From the NCBI RefSeq assembly GCF_000002995.4, contig NW_025062476.1, positions 10,166,501 through 10,230,500 of the forward strand: a stretch of DNA of 64,000 nucleotides, given 5' to 3'. Shown piece after piece: positions 14,801-27,400 of the stretch; position 1 is the first letter of the stretch, and the number at the start of each line of letters is the position of its first letter. The position numbers and the translations under genes were made by a program. This DNA is from Brugia malayi (Eukaryota > Nematoda > Chromadorea > Rhabditida > Onchocercidae). The notes under the pieces were generated by a model. It saw only the letters and a program-made list of their open reading frames with translations. It made no database searches and was not told where the DNA came from.

Positions 14801-16262
14801 TTCTGCAAAAAAAGGTCAAAACTTAATTGAAATTTAACTAGAACTAAAAAAAAACACACATACACACAAACATACAAACACTTAAAATTTTACAATTTCT
14901 GAATAACTTAAAATTGAATTTTTTTCCATATAAGTGTTCGAAACTGGAAAAAACAAGTTTTAGTATCCCGAACTTTATGCCAAAAATTCTAAATGATTTA
15001 AAAGTATCTTTTTGCTGTCAAAGGTATCACTCACCTTCGTCCTAAGTTCTAGATCCTATCAGTGGAAAAAAACATATCATCTTCCCAAGTAACATAACAA
15101 AATTGTTGTAACTATCATTTTTTAAATAAGAATTTCATCCAAATTCATTACCGTGTATTGTTTTTGCAAATTCGATCTGGAATGCAATAATTGTCTCAAA
15201 TAAATCGTGATAATTGTCATCCCTAAAAAGCAAGATATTTAATTCTATGTAATTATAAAAACTGCAAGTTAAAAGCAACAAATTTCTTAGCAATAATTTG
15301 CAGTTGAACAATTTGAGCATTTAAATAAAACACAAAAGTTTAAATTAGCACGAAAAAAACCTTCCCGCAAAAAAATTTTATTATAACACTTTCAGACTTT
15401 TAGACTCATCAAAATCCTTACTACTAATCAGCAATTTTTTAAAGTTTTTTTTTTGACACGATCTCTGGCCCCTTTTCAGTTGTTCGGGAAAAGAGAATTA
15501 ACGATACAATTAGATATCACACAAAACTGGTTCCAGCAATGTACAGATAAATGATCAATCTCACATCCATCAATCTGTCACGGTCAACTGTCCAGAAATG
15601 GAACTACTGGAATGGAATGACCATATCTTGACATAATCATTAAATATTATTGAAGTTAGAAAGAGTTAAAAGAACTGACTCGCTAGTCAGCGGTCCAGAT
15701 TTAGTCCAAACATTTCATATCAACAACAAGATTGACATGACCTGCCATGTTGTTTGAAAGATAGCAGCAAGGGTCGTAGGTTAGAAGAAATAGAAGTATT
15801 AGATGGCAGTAAGACTCATAAAACTAAGTCTATTTTTAAGACTAACTTGCTAATGTATTTGATAAAACAACAAATAATTAACTTGTAGAAACTTTAAATT
15901 TTTGAGAATATTATTTAGAAATTTATATTGTATATGTAATTAATGAAAAAAAAAAACTCATAAAGGATGATAAGCAACAATAAAACATCTTAATTTAATT
16001 CTGTTTATTAACTTAATTTAATTAGGACGAGTTCTTAGCTTCACATACCAACTTAGGTTAGGCCCAAGAATATTTGTTCAAGCCTGGATAAAGTCATGAT
16101 AACAAACCATATGGATGGTGCTGATAACACAATAAGCGCTCGGTCAGGTTTATGGACGTTGAAGAATTCCGCTTGTATCCGTTGAGTAAGCAGTAAAAGT
16201 AAAGCACCTATAATGTATACCGTACAATGGTACCACTGTTGGTGACAAGTATAGTAGAACAT
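11873..16262 (-). CDS. Secreted agmatine deiminase / PAD-like (pentein) protein, probably catalytically inactive
   Basis: Nine exons in transcript order: 16108-16262, 15152-15222, 14625-14802, 13989-14148, 13591-13665, 13129-13203, 12651-12814, 12244-12337 and 11873-12028. They give 375 aa, the usual length of agmatine deiminases. Residues about 1-31 form a signal peptide (hydrophobic YIIGALLLLL). The order of motifs follows the bacterial and plant PAD/agmatine deiminase family: an N-terminal ALIVLSAPSIWDD segment (42-54), DINIRDFAP (115-123, family RDxGP), VVDNGINRAII (176-186), LRLDDVMSFI (226-235, family GHIDxxxxF), LYVPVFGND (295-303) and RGISLRSLAW (343-352, family GGxxHC). At the catalytic positions His is replaced by Arg227 and the nucleophilic Cys by Ser349, and the EGG motif is absent near 172-175; Asp120 and Asp229 remain. 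I infer an inactive secreted pentein fold. The gene model is strong because all phases agree; the family call is moderate because it rests on motif order only. The acceptor of exon 4 (..TTCGAG) is slightly weak. Confidence 0.7.
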
Positions 16263-18779
16263 TGCCAGATAAGAGGAAGGTAGTGGATGCGGTGTCGTTT
16301 ATCAGTAACTGGATCGTTATCAGCACATTTTTATATCCCAACTGTGGGTAATGATTCCTTTTCCCATATTTCTACCATATTGCTGCTATTGCTGTTGCGT
16401 TTTGTTGTTAACGAGAGAAATGGGCGGATAATGAATTGGTGGTAAGGCGGAAGGTTCAAAATCCGCAAAAGTGGAGTTCACGCATAAATTCATCGTCAAT
16501 CGTCATTGTTGCTGTTGTTTCCTTGATTTTCGTGGATAATTAGGTTGTAATCACGGCTTCTTAGTTGCGCCTGAACGCACCAATTCGTCGTATTCCGAAA
16601 AACAGGATTTTATGCCCTCCGGGAAGTAAAAGCATGTTTTGCACACAGACACGGACATAGATGTGCACTACTACCGCTATCAGTACTGTTACTACTACTA
16701 TTACTACTGCTACTACAAGTACTGCTACTATTACTACAACTACAACTACTACTAACTACCCAGCACCAGTAGGTCAAACAACAGCAATTCAAAATATCCT
16801 AAAATTTTCTGGATTTTTGGAGCGAAAAAAAACCAGTTTTACAAGGAAAAGAAATCCTTTTCAAATGTAAATGGGCTATTTCTCCTTAATTTGTCACAAA
16901 CGAAAAACAAAAAAAAAACAAGAAAAAAAAAACAAAAAAAAACGAAAGCAAAAGAAAAAAAAAACAATGTTGTGTCAGTAGAAATGTATTGTTAACCTCT
17001 TAATTAAATGACCTGAAAAATAATTCTCACTATCTGCTAAATAAAAAAAGAAAAAAAAAAAAAACATAGCCAGTTCAAAATTTTAACCAATCAACCAATT
17101 CCTTTTTGATATTTCATATCCTGATTTATATTCGTAGTGTAATATTTTCGACACTCCCGCTCGCTAAAGCCAAATGAAAAATTTCCATAGTTATATCCAT
17201 TGCGTTAATGTGACATAACTAAAATTCATCTGTTTTAAGTACCATCAAATTAGACTGCTTACCGTCTTTTTTTTGCTTACTCTTTTTTATTTTCAAGGCT
17301 AAATTAAATTCCGATAAAAATAGAGTTGGCTTATGGATTTTTTTTCTTCAGTTTCATAATAATTTGTCGGACAGAGAGTTTATAGAAAGACTAATATCAA
17401 AATTACTAGAAGTCATCAATTTTTTAAATAACAATGTGATGAGAATAACTTCTCCCTGTTATGGTTGATGGAAAGAAGCAATAGCAATAAGCTTTAACCG
17501 ATCATAACCGATCGACACCGACCGATCATACAGTATTGCGGCATTAAGACACTGAGTGCTGCAAAAAAATATCGTAGAAGTTAGGTAATCAATCTCTGGA
17601 AGGAGCACAGTATGTGTTGATGGTGTAGTTAAAGATAAAAGATGAGCCAAAGAAAAGTAATCGCTTAGGATTTTATTTATCGAAAGTCACCGGAAGTTAA
17701 GCAACCACTTTTTTTATTGATATAAAACTTTCATTTGTTTACTAATTACCTGCTGTTCATATGACACCTGTTGGATAATATGCAATAATATTGAGAGAGA
17801 GAGAGTTTTTGGATAAAAGGAATATAGAATTATGACAAATACTTTTACTTGTTTACATACTTTTACTGCCTATGTAAGAACATATTGGATTGTTTATGTA
17901 CTGTTTGAAAAGGAGTAGAATACTTTGACCTTCAAAAGAGATAAGACAAGTATATTCATTCTTTTGCAAGAATTCCCGCTGAAGAAAAAAGTATAAGTTT
18001 GCACATTGTTGTTGTTGCCATTGTTATTCATAAGAAGTTAGTAAATGTGGAAATTTCCTGTATCTTTCAAGTTAAAAAAAAAAAATCAATGAACGGTCAT
18101 TTTCGGTTCACATGAAATAAACATTTTTTCTTTTCTGCAGATTTTATTGAATTGCGAGATTTATTGCACTTAAAATACAAAATATAATGTCAAGAGTAGT
18201 AAAGGGGTCAAGAGAAGGTGAGGTCAAGTCCAAATAGGCCACCCATTTAAACAAGAAAAAGTACTGAAGAAATTAATTTTCTTTGAAATAAAAATTTCGC
18301 TTTTTTTTAACAAAAAAATTTCTTTGCTAAACATATTTATTGCCAAATGCGATATAATAATCGATTCTTTCAACTGACAAATCATTTTCAAAAATGCGAA
18401 TGCCAAAAGATAATTAAAAATAGTCCACAAGAACAAATAAGCACAGAATTTATCCTTTTTAAAATTCTCAAAATTTATAAGTATTTGCCATACAGAATGG
18501 TTAGCGCCTTCTGTATCAAATGCTTCATTCTTACTAAATATATGCAAAAAAACATTCGTTTCTCCACACTACCATGATATGCTTATCTTATTGCATTGCA
18601 ATTCAAAGAAGGCTTAGAAAAGCGGAAATATGCCATTGACAGCTAATGGAAAGAATCCAGAGAAAAGCAATGCACTACTATATTCCATTATTTCCATTTC
18701 AAGATGCAATTTTTGTTGTCCTCTGATTCATGTAACATTGCTAAAAAAGAAAGAGAAATACATTGCTCGAATCTACAAA
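16263..18779. other. Intergenic region with simple repeats
   Basis: Upstream of the secreted pentein gene. No supported coding region. Short direct repeats of 'ccgatcataa/ccgatcga' occur near 17495-17530, GA repeats near 17795, and several A-rich runs near 16900-17065. A minus-strand open frame at 18224-18547 is Phe/Lys/Ile-rich and looks like chance translation of AT-rich DNA. Confidence 0.45.
16664..16758. repeat. (ACT/ACN)n imperfect trinucleotide repeat
   Basis: Imperfect repeats of act/att/aca triplets give Thr/Ile-rich translation on the plus strand and Ser/Cys-rich translation on the minus strand. Simple-sequence DNA rather than a gene. Confidence 0.85.
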
Positions 18780-19085
18780 CAGGTTTCTAATAAGCAAAAA
18801 GAATGCATTGCATACGACCCACCTTATCGCTGAAATTTGAGTCGCTTGCACACCATGTCGTTGCATCCGGGTCAAATATCATGTCAACCAAATCAAAAAG
18901 TCATCCAGCACAGCACACGCTGTCATGCCCTCGATTACAAAACCTACGAAATTGCAAACATCCATTTTTTCGCTGCACTTCCCAGCATCACTGATCAAAA
19001 ACGTTCCGGATATCAGCATGACCCGCGACCATCCAAACAGGCTGTTCTCGCCTCTCCCCCTTCCCTGCTTCATTGTTTACATTTT
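18780..19085. other. GC-richer coding-like island of unknown origin
   Basis: About 300 bases with base composition unlike the AT-rich flanks. More than one frame is open: a plus frame at about 18837-19154, and a minus frame at about 18879-19073 that reads on beyond a single in-frame TGA near 18882. Candidates are an exon of an unrecognised gene, a decayed mobile element, or a nuclear insertion of endosymbiont (Wolbachia-type) DNA, which filarial genomes are known to carry. I could not match it to a protein. Confidence 0.3.
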
Positions 19086-19437
19086 AATTTCACTACCGCT
19101 ATTGGGTACCAAAGGTCACTAAAAGATAGCGATTTGGGGCATTTCCTGTTTTAAGCGATTTCAAATTCCGTGATTGGATGACTACATTGCTCCTTTAGTG
19201 ATCCAATGTAAAAACAGGTACTGCTGATATCTTGCAACTAAAATATAAAATTTATTCCCTCCTTCCAACTAACCGCTTGATTTAACTTCTCTCCTACTGA
19301 CCCAAAAATGTTTAGATAGTTATGCTAAATAATTTTTGTCCCAGCAACTTATGCTAAATAATTTTTATCCCGGTAGACGAGAAGTTTTGGATCCAACTAA
19401 CCGTAGGATGTAAATGTGAAAATTTGCTGTATGCACC

Positions 19438-19483
<46 letters not shown>
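19438..19483. repeat. (AT)n microsatellite
   Basis: A nearly perfect TA dinucleotide run of about 45 bases in intergenic DNA downstream of the TFIIE beta gene. Confidence 0.95.
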
Positions 19484-19485
<2 letters not shown>

Positions 19486-19824
19486 AACGCCTAATATCTC
19501 TTCTATGACATAGAAATCAATTAACCAGTTTGATTTTCTGTTTAGAATTTCAAACTTTGTTTAAAAAAAAAAAAAAAAAAAAACTCAAAAAAAGAGGGAA
19601 ACACTGCAATGAGAAACTCGTTAAATAACATCCACATGCCAATGTTGAGTATTATCAATGCAAGGGGATGATTTATTTATATGTAAACATGATGTGATAG
19701 AACTGTTTCAATAAAGTAAAGAAATGAATCAGTGGGTCATACACGAAACTGAACTAAGAATCATGACTTCGATAGCAGCACATTTCCACTTAAAGAAACT
19801 AAAGTACTTTAATCAGAACAGCAA

Positions 19825-21971
19825 TTAAGTTGAATAGTCTTCTAAAACATCAGTCAGATGTTCATTATGAACTTTCTGATTAGCTCGTCGTCGTGGAAGT
19901 TTTCGTTTTGGCGGTGCGAAAGTTGTTTTCTTTGGTCCTAAATCTTTCATCACATCAATACCATGTTTCTGAAGATATTCTTCGATCTTCTTCTCGTCCA
20001 AATGATCAACAGATGCGTTCCTCCATAAACTTTTGAATTCTGCAAAAATGGCTGACAAATTTAAATGAAATTCGTACACGCTACTCTTTCAACATTAAAA
20101 GAGAAAATAGAAAGCCACATGAACGATATTCTTCACATTCAGACTTGCAAAAAACTTCCTTTCCTCCGAAAATTCATTTGCTAAATGCTTCACTATTTCT
20201 GCACAGGTAAAAATCTTTCTAATAAATAACATAAAATAATCCTGCAGTATAATGAAACTCAATATTATGTCACTTAGTATCATTAATTTATTAAAAAGTA
20301 TTATTATCATAAGAACAACTACCAAAATTCCTTGCTGATAACGTGAATTGAAAACGAAAGATTTTTTCTTAATATGTGAACAGAAGATGTATCTTACTTT
20401 CATCAACTTCGTAATCGGTATCAGGATCATTATAAAAATAAACGTGATCTTTACGCTTGTTGATCATCGTCTGTACATCAATTACAACATTACTAAGTGC
20501 CTAAAAAGACTTTAGTAAAATCAATACTGTCTCACAGAGACCGCTGCATTCTTCGATCTATCATTGCTATTAAAACTCTTAACTGACCAAAGCTTCCAAT
20601 ATCAAATCAGATTAAAACTTTTGTATACACCTCTAGAAAAAAACATAAAAGTTAGAAAACCTTCCAAATTTATATAATAAACCTCAATATGCTTTTCAGC
20701 AGCTGGTATGCATTCGTTGAGATCCGACAGCAAAATGCCACCCCTTCCTTCTATGTGATATTTCTTTAACAGTGCTAATAAAGAATTCTTCCCTTTGATT
20801 TTGTAAGGCGGTTTGAAAAGATATTTCCCATTTTCATCAACAGTTAATCGAGGATTCGTTGGCAATGACTAAAACAGAAATTTCTATTCCGTAATATTAG
20901 ATCAAAAAAGTCAGTAGAAGAACTGAAATCATAAGTTGGAAAATTTTCCCATCAACATTTGGAAAAAATCGTAATTGTTCCCAAAAATTTCAGCGAAACT
21001 TTAAAATTCAAATCTTTCAAATTACGAACAAAAAGTGATGAATTCTCCAAAAGACTCAATTAAGAAAAACCAAAGGAAAAAATTTACAACGAACTTCTTG
21101 AAGCCATAGTTCTGATTTCTTTCCCAGATCATATATTTGTAATTCCTCCAGTATCTCCTTCAAACTTAATGGCCACTGTTGCGATGATAAATGTCGTTTC
21201 TATAAGTAGCAATGATAAAAGATTACAGCTAAAATCTAACCATCAAAAATTGAATTCAATAAGAAAGATCATTAATGAATAACGACGGAAGAGTTGAATT
21301 CACATTACCTTCATGTAATCAACAATTTTTGCCATTGTTCCAAAATTTACTGCATTTGATGTCGAATGAGAAGGAGCGTTCTTAGAACTGAAGTCGGAAG
21401 AAGCTGAAGAATGGAATTTCATACAAATAGAAATGTTGGCTCTCGAGAAACATTTCTTTTTGACGTAGTTTCTAGAAGCACTGCTTCTACATAAACGGTA
21501 AATAATAATTTGATATTGATATCGATGCAAACTATGAGCTAATGAAAAATCTTACAGTCTATGCACAATCCTTCATGTAGTACTGATATTTGTTAAAGTC
21601 AAATAAAAATAATGCGATCTTACTGTACATAGAACAACGGATAAAATATTTAACAGGAGATCGATTACTGTTTGGTAAGATGTAACATGTACAAATTACT
21701 AAGTGAGATATAAAAAGCTTACATTTTGTCGATAATTGCAAATCGTTGTACACTTTGCGTTTTTTCTTCCGACTTGCTTCTGCACTAAAATTTCTAAATA
21801 TTAAAATTACACATATCAGTTCTGAACAAAAAGAAATAACAAGAAAAAAAAAAAAACATACTCATACGTGGAATGCGACGTGGACGCCGTACTTTTCCGC
21901 GCCATTTCAATAGCTTGTGAAGCTCGAGCTTTGAATGCTGCTTGCTGTTTCAACAATGCTGGATCCATCAT
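19825..21971 (-). CDS. GTF2E2: General transcription factor IIE subunit beta
   Basis: Seven exons in transcript order: 21862-21971, 21723-21784, 21309-21403, 21095-21199, 20683-20868, 20398-20500 and 19825-20039. They give 291 aa, the same size as the human protein. The N-terminus MMDPALLKQQ corresponds to the MDPSLL start of the family. FGTMAKIVDYMK opens the first winged helix, and GRGGILLSDLNE and KHIEALSN lie in the second. The C-terminal block FKSLWRNASVDHLDEKKIEEY, then GPKK, a basic stretch and HNEHLTDVLEDYS, is diagnostic. TFIIE beta binds TFIIE alpha and recruits TFIIH to the RNA polymerase II pre-initiation complex in the nucleus. The first ATG (21971) lies 5 bases after a TTTCAG acceptor on this strand, consistent with spliced-leader trans-splicing; a second in-frame Met follows at once. 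The gene is divergent from the thioesterase gene. Confidence 0.95.
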
Positions 21972-22203
21972 AATCCTGAAATCTCCCCACAACCTAATCT
22001 TACACAACAACCATCTCTCCAAACTGCTTTCACTACGTCTCAACAAAATCACGGCATATATTTGTCCACAGTGAAATAAGCCCGTCACAAACAGCGAGCG
22101 TGTTTTACTTACCAGTTAGGAAAAAGGACAGCCGATTATAGGTTTCGACATTATCTAATGATAGTAATTTGTAGTTCATATATTCCCTTTCTTTGCAGAA
22201 AAT
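21972..22203. promoter_or_regulatory. Divergent intergenic (probable bidirectional promoter)
   Basis: Only 232 bases separate the start codons of TFIIE beta (-) and acyl-CoA thioesterase 13 (+). Each start is preceded by an acceptor-like sequence (TTTCAG on the minus strand ending at 21976; CTTTGCAG on the plus strand ending at 22198). The shared control region must lie here or within the genes. Inference from spacing only. Confidence 0.5.
22189..22198 (+). other. Candidate spliced-leader trans-splice acceptor
   Basis: The pyrimidine-rich sequence ending in CTTTGCAG lies five bases before the thioesterase ATG, with no upstream coding exon. This is the pattern expected for an SL1-type trans-splice site in nematodes. 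Confidence 0.55.
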
Positions 22204-23362
22204 ATGGCTAACAAAAGTTTAATCTATCTAAAAAAGATGTTTCGTGATTTCGAAGGAACGAAGGATTTCGCGTATTGCGTACGGAATGTAAGTTCTCAAC
22301 TTCTCCACATAATAAAAAATATCATCCAAAAAAGTAGAGTGATATACAGTCTATATAACACCATCCAAACTCTTATTTATAACAATCAAAAAACAAATAT
22401 TATTAGGGTGAAATTTATACAACCATATAATTTTCCGGCTGAATAAATGTCGCTTTGATAAGGTAAAATACTTAATTTCAAAGCAGTACTTAAATTTCAG
22501 CTTGATTGTCAGTACTATATATACATTTTTTCATCTTTGTAAAAATAAAAATGAGCTTTGAAAGTGAAACGGTGTCATTTACAGTAATACAATTAGCATT
22601 GATTGGTATATTAGTTAGGTAAAGATTTCGGCATAATGACTGTGACAATAAACCGGAAGATAAATCATTCGACTAAGATGACTGACTCTTAGAAAGTTAA
22701 AAAAACAACCTCTCTGTATCGCATAACGGTAACTTTGCATAGTCCCTCACTTTTTCCAATAACAAGTAAGATATCACTGGACAGCTCATCTGTATTTACT
22801 CTTTTACTTGCAGTGTGTGATAAACAAAGCTACTGAAGACGGACATGTCGAAATTGAGTTGAAGGTAGCTGATGAACATCTTAATCCATCCGGCACAATA
22901 CACGGTGGCTTTACTGCAACATTGGTCAACATTGTTTCCACTGCGGCTGTTCTCGCTTCCGGTAGACCGACAGGTGGCCGTTCTGTGGATTTATCCATTT
23001 CGTAAGTTTTTAGATTCCTAATAAGAATGGTTCCGATCAATTCGGTTTTCCCAAAAGTCTTAACAGAGAGGTCTTATTCCTTAGCAAAAACTAAATTATT
23101 TTTGACTACCCAGCTACAGAAAAACTTCATCCAAACATTTATTGTACTTTGAAACACAAACCAAGAAACACTATTTAAGAGCTAATTTAACTCAGTCAGG
23201 TATCAGAGTGTAGCAAAGCCTGGTGAAACGATCATTGCCGAGTCAACCGTCCGAAAGACAACGCGTAATTTAGCATTCATTAACACAAAAGTTTACCGGA
23301 AAATCGACAACATGAGTATAGCTACTGGTCAAGACACCAAAACATTTCTGCCAGTTGAATGA
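22204..23362 (+). CDS. ACOT13: Acyl-CoA thioesterase 13 (THEM2-like hotdog thioesterase)
   Basis: Three exons, 22204-22287, 22814-23001 and 23200-23362, give 144 aa against about 140 in mammals. The hotdog signature GTIHGGFTATLV (55-66) is clear, preceded by EHLNPS (Asn52, matching human Asn50) and followed by GGRSVDLSIS (Ser85, matching Ser83) and YQSVAKPGETI. THEM2-type enzymes hydrolyse medium- and long-chain acyl-CoA as tetramers and are often mitochondria-associated. The residue matching catalytic Asp65 is Asn67 (codon AAC at 22928-22930), which may lower or alter activity. The start is the first ATG after a likely trans-splice acceptor. Exon 3 uses the acceptor ..CTCAGTCAG. The gene is head-to-head with TFIIE beta and tail-to-tail with eIF2D. 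Confidence 0.92.
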
Positions 23363-23606
23363 AACTTCTTTTTCTAAAAATTAATGCTAATAAAAAATGA
23401 ACTCTCAACAACTATAACGTCCCACGGTGTTTCTCCTCAAACGAAAGGAGGACGTCGATTTCACTGAGTTGAAGCCATCGAAAGAATTAGTGGAAAGAAC
23501 AAGCTACAGCGAAATTTTAATTGGATTTAGAAATATGAACATCAGTAATCAGCAAATAAATTTTTGGGCATGTTTAAAGATTCCCACATAAAGTATAAAG
23601 AACATA
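23363..23606. other. Convergent 3' intergenic spacer
   Basis: The 244 bases between the stop codons of the thioesterase (+) and eIF2D (-) genes. It must hold both 3' UTRs, so they may overlap. No coding sequence seen. Confidence 0.6.
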
Positions 23607-24390
23607 TCACTTCTTTGGAATGAGTTCGAGACCTGTCATATACTTCTTCTCAATACCATATTTGGTAAGAAGGTTGCTGATAAAGAGAATCTGAAAATAA
23701 TGGAAAAAGTAATGGAAAAAATGATTCAAAATATAATTGAAATCAAAGAAATCTGCAAAAACTAGTTCACATTAAAAGAAAATGATTCGACAGTCAGTTT
23801 ATTAAAATAAAAACTTTGGATAGTTCTAGCTCTTAACAAAGTTCATGATACTGAAATTCCTAGACACTAAGTGAGGAATAAAGGTTTACCTGGTTTCCCT
23901 GCACTAATATTTGAAAGCCCTCGCATTCTGCAGCATTATTCACAACGACAGCACTTGTTGCCACACCAGTTTGTATTTCACGACAAAGTTTTTTAGGGTC
24001 GATTCCATAAATGCTTAGATTATTCACTAACGTTACTTTCTTATTACCAGCGCGATTTTCAATCTAGAACTTACAACTGTAGAATTCCTCTGAAATTAAA
24101 CTTTTCAAATGCATGACTTAAAGAAAATGCATGAATTTTAAGTGTTAATGTCAGAGCATCAGAGAAATTCTTTCACTTCGTTTCACATTTTCATTTCACA
24201 TATTTCAATGCATGCATATTTTGGGTCAGTAACGAGTAGAAGTGGCTACAAAAAAAAATAAATCTATAATTAACAATTTTCAAAATGCCAGTGTCATCAC
24301 AATTTCTACATCTAGTATCGATTATTATGTGCAATTGTGATTGAATATAATAATTTTTACATAATATGACAATTAATTATATTAATTCGT

Positions 24391-24433
<43 letters not shown>

Positions 24434-27400
24434 ATCAAAACATAGAAAGCAGTTACATTATATTATGAAATTAGGTAGAAGTCTTTAGTGCGTTACGAAC
24501 TAAGCATGTATCAAACTGTTGCATCTATAGAGAAAAATAATTTGCTTAGCAGAAAAAGGAAGATCGAGTGTAAACTTATCAATAATAGTCTATTTAATAT
24601 TGAAGAACTTTAACCTTAAATGTAATTTTTGGTAGCGTTGTCTTCCGTACCAGTTGCCGTCCATCAGCCCACGTAATTACATATGTTTTTGTCATTTTTG
24701 ATATAATTTTCTGGAACAGTGTATTCCAGTCCACTGACTCCCGAGATCCCAACAGTGACACCAATACACTGTCATTAGGTATGACTAGTTTTCCCTCTAT
24801 GGTTGGATTCTAAAAATATTGCAAAGTAATGACTTAAAATATTTAAATAGTTAAATCACGTGCAGAAGATATATAACAACAAAGTGGATTGAGAGAATCA
24901 AAATTAACATTAAACAAAAATAGATACTTGTGTGGTCAGATATTTACTGTAATCAAACTTCTAAATGCCAAGTCGAATTGAAAACTCGTGGTTGGCTTGA
25001 TAATATTATAAAATTTCAGCAATAAAACAATCTAAATTATAGGAAATAATCCCTATATAATCTTCTCAGTACAACTAGAAAACTGAAAAAAAGAAAAAAA
25101 CTGAATTGGCAAAGTTTTGGAAACACTAGTACATGTGCTTTGAAGATAAAAAAAAGATACCATATGAATGTATGACTCACCATATTTTTAACGTATGAAG
25201 TGATTATCTGTCTTACTTGTACCTTCTCCATCAAATCACTTTTCCCACATTTATTCCGAAAAATTGCCGAAACTGGTTCGGTAACTGCAAGGTAGTCGTC
25301 CACTTTGATTAGCATCTTTTCAGTTTTTATATCATCAATTTTTTCATCAGTTATCTCAAAATCCTTCAAGAATGGATGCATCCAATTTATCTGAAACGTT
25401 AATAGCTGTCAATTTAAAAATTATTGGAAAATATTAAACTGTACAAAAATATCTTTATCTTGTCGTCCAAACCAAATCCACTCATTTTTCCAATGACAGT
25501 AACTGCTAGGATATTCTGAACAAAGAATATAGAGACACAGAACAAAAAATAACAACAAAGATAATTTCAGGAAGGCTCAATCTTCATGAATGGAAATGAA
25601 ATCAGTACAAAAAATTGCAAAATGAAAGAAAAAAAAAGGGAAACGTGGTTTCCAATTCAAACCTCTGTAATCATTCCAGATCCTTTATTTTTATTTATTA
25701 TAAGCTTTACAATGGGTTCACTTCCGCTTTTGTTAATATGCTCCAGAAAAACACTGAATTTCTTATAAACCGTTTTTTTCATATCAATCCGCCGACCCGA
25801 TGGTAAACATGGAAGGAGGAAGTGTGAATAAAATTCACCAACATCCAATGGCAGCTGCCCTTTTTTGGTTACACGATACTTCAGTGCAGCCAAGAAACAA
25901 CGTTCCAGCTGGAAAAAACTCATTTTCTTAAAATCCCAGAATTTTTATGCATTTTCATACATAGAAAATCTTATAAAATGATTCCACGGACAAAACTAGA
26001 ACATATCGTACTAAGTCCATACAGACAAGTTTCTGGAAGTATTAGTAGTCTTATCTAATATTAGTTAATTACCTTCAAAACTCATTAAATAGACAAATAA
26101 ATAGTCCCGGAAAAACTAACCAAAGTTTCCGCCGTATCGAAATTCTTAAGTTCTTCTTCAGCTTGTTCTTCCGAGGCATTAATTAAGCCATTATTTTTTG
26201 ACTTATCATCCAAAGCAGTATCAAATGAAGAGCCTTCAACATGCACTTCGCTGGGTTTTTCATCCAAAACTAGGGAACCCAAACTTGGAAATTCAGTTTC
26301 ATAGCTTCCAGGTAATGTGTCTGCTAAATTCATCCTTTCAGCTGAGATCTCCAAGGGTTTTTCATGAGTTCCCACACCCCTAAATACATAAAGCTTTTTT
26401 GAGATATTAGAACAGTTGTGAAATAACCACAGTAATGATCAAAAATCGAGTAACTCGAATATGAGGTAATCACCATTTGAACCGTAAGAAACCTGAAGCT
26501 GTATAGGCGTACTAATTCAATGACACTGAAATGTCATATATAATTAAGGAAAAATTCCAGTGTCTTACAGTATATATAGTTATAGTATAGTGTACATACA
26601 TATACAAGTACACATACTGCATAAATGACAAAAGCTAACCAAAGCAAGTCACCGTAAAAGTGCAATAAACGAACACCCGGCCCTTGCATGCCATTTGCGA
26701 TCATTTGCATCGATGACATTAATGAATACCCTACAGCTACAGGACCTTAAATACATATATTGTTGCTGACTTGTAAAACTATAAAAAACAATAAATGCCC
26801 ATAAAATTAATTTTACAGTTGATTTTATAAATCAAATATACAAATTTCACTTATTTCCAATTTGTCAATTAATCCAAAAGTTGCTTATACAGATATTAAT
26901 GTAAATCGAATCTAAACAATTAATTTATATACCAAAAGGGAAAAAGTAACAAGCAAGGCATTTACTATGAAGGAATATGATGAGTCATATCAAAGCGAAT
27001 AGAACCAGGAAAAAACGATCAACCTCGAAGCTGTTTTGATGATGTTAACACAGAAATCGCTACTGCTGCGTGGCTACCAAACTCCAAAGTTTGCCGTAAC
27101 GGACGAATTACACCTAAAATAAAATAAGATTAACAGCTCCCAGAAAAACATTAAAACTTTTTGGAAACTACTCACCTTGAAGGAATAAATCAGCACCTTG
27201 CAACAACTTTTGATATACAAACTCATTTATAACAAGTACAGGAAAAGCATCGGGTATTTTCCATGTCAAGTAAACTGAAAAAAAAGCAAGTAAAGGATCA
27301 GCTATTCTTTCTTTATTACTCTCAGAATTCATTCCAAAGACCTGTTTGTAGCAGACATCCTAAACCTGCGTCATACGACAACATTACATCACCTCACACT

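Noticed and set aside
18224..18547. 107-codon minus-strand open frame
   Set aside because: Phe/Lys/Ile-rich translation of AT-rich DNA with no family or splice support.
25440..25512. Coding-like segment (acceptor TTTGTTCAG then about 20 codons) inside an eIF2D intron
   Set aside because: Its only nearby donor gives the wrong phase, and the flanking exons join directly in phase 0 to reproduce the family sequence without a gap.
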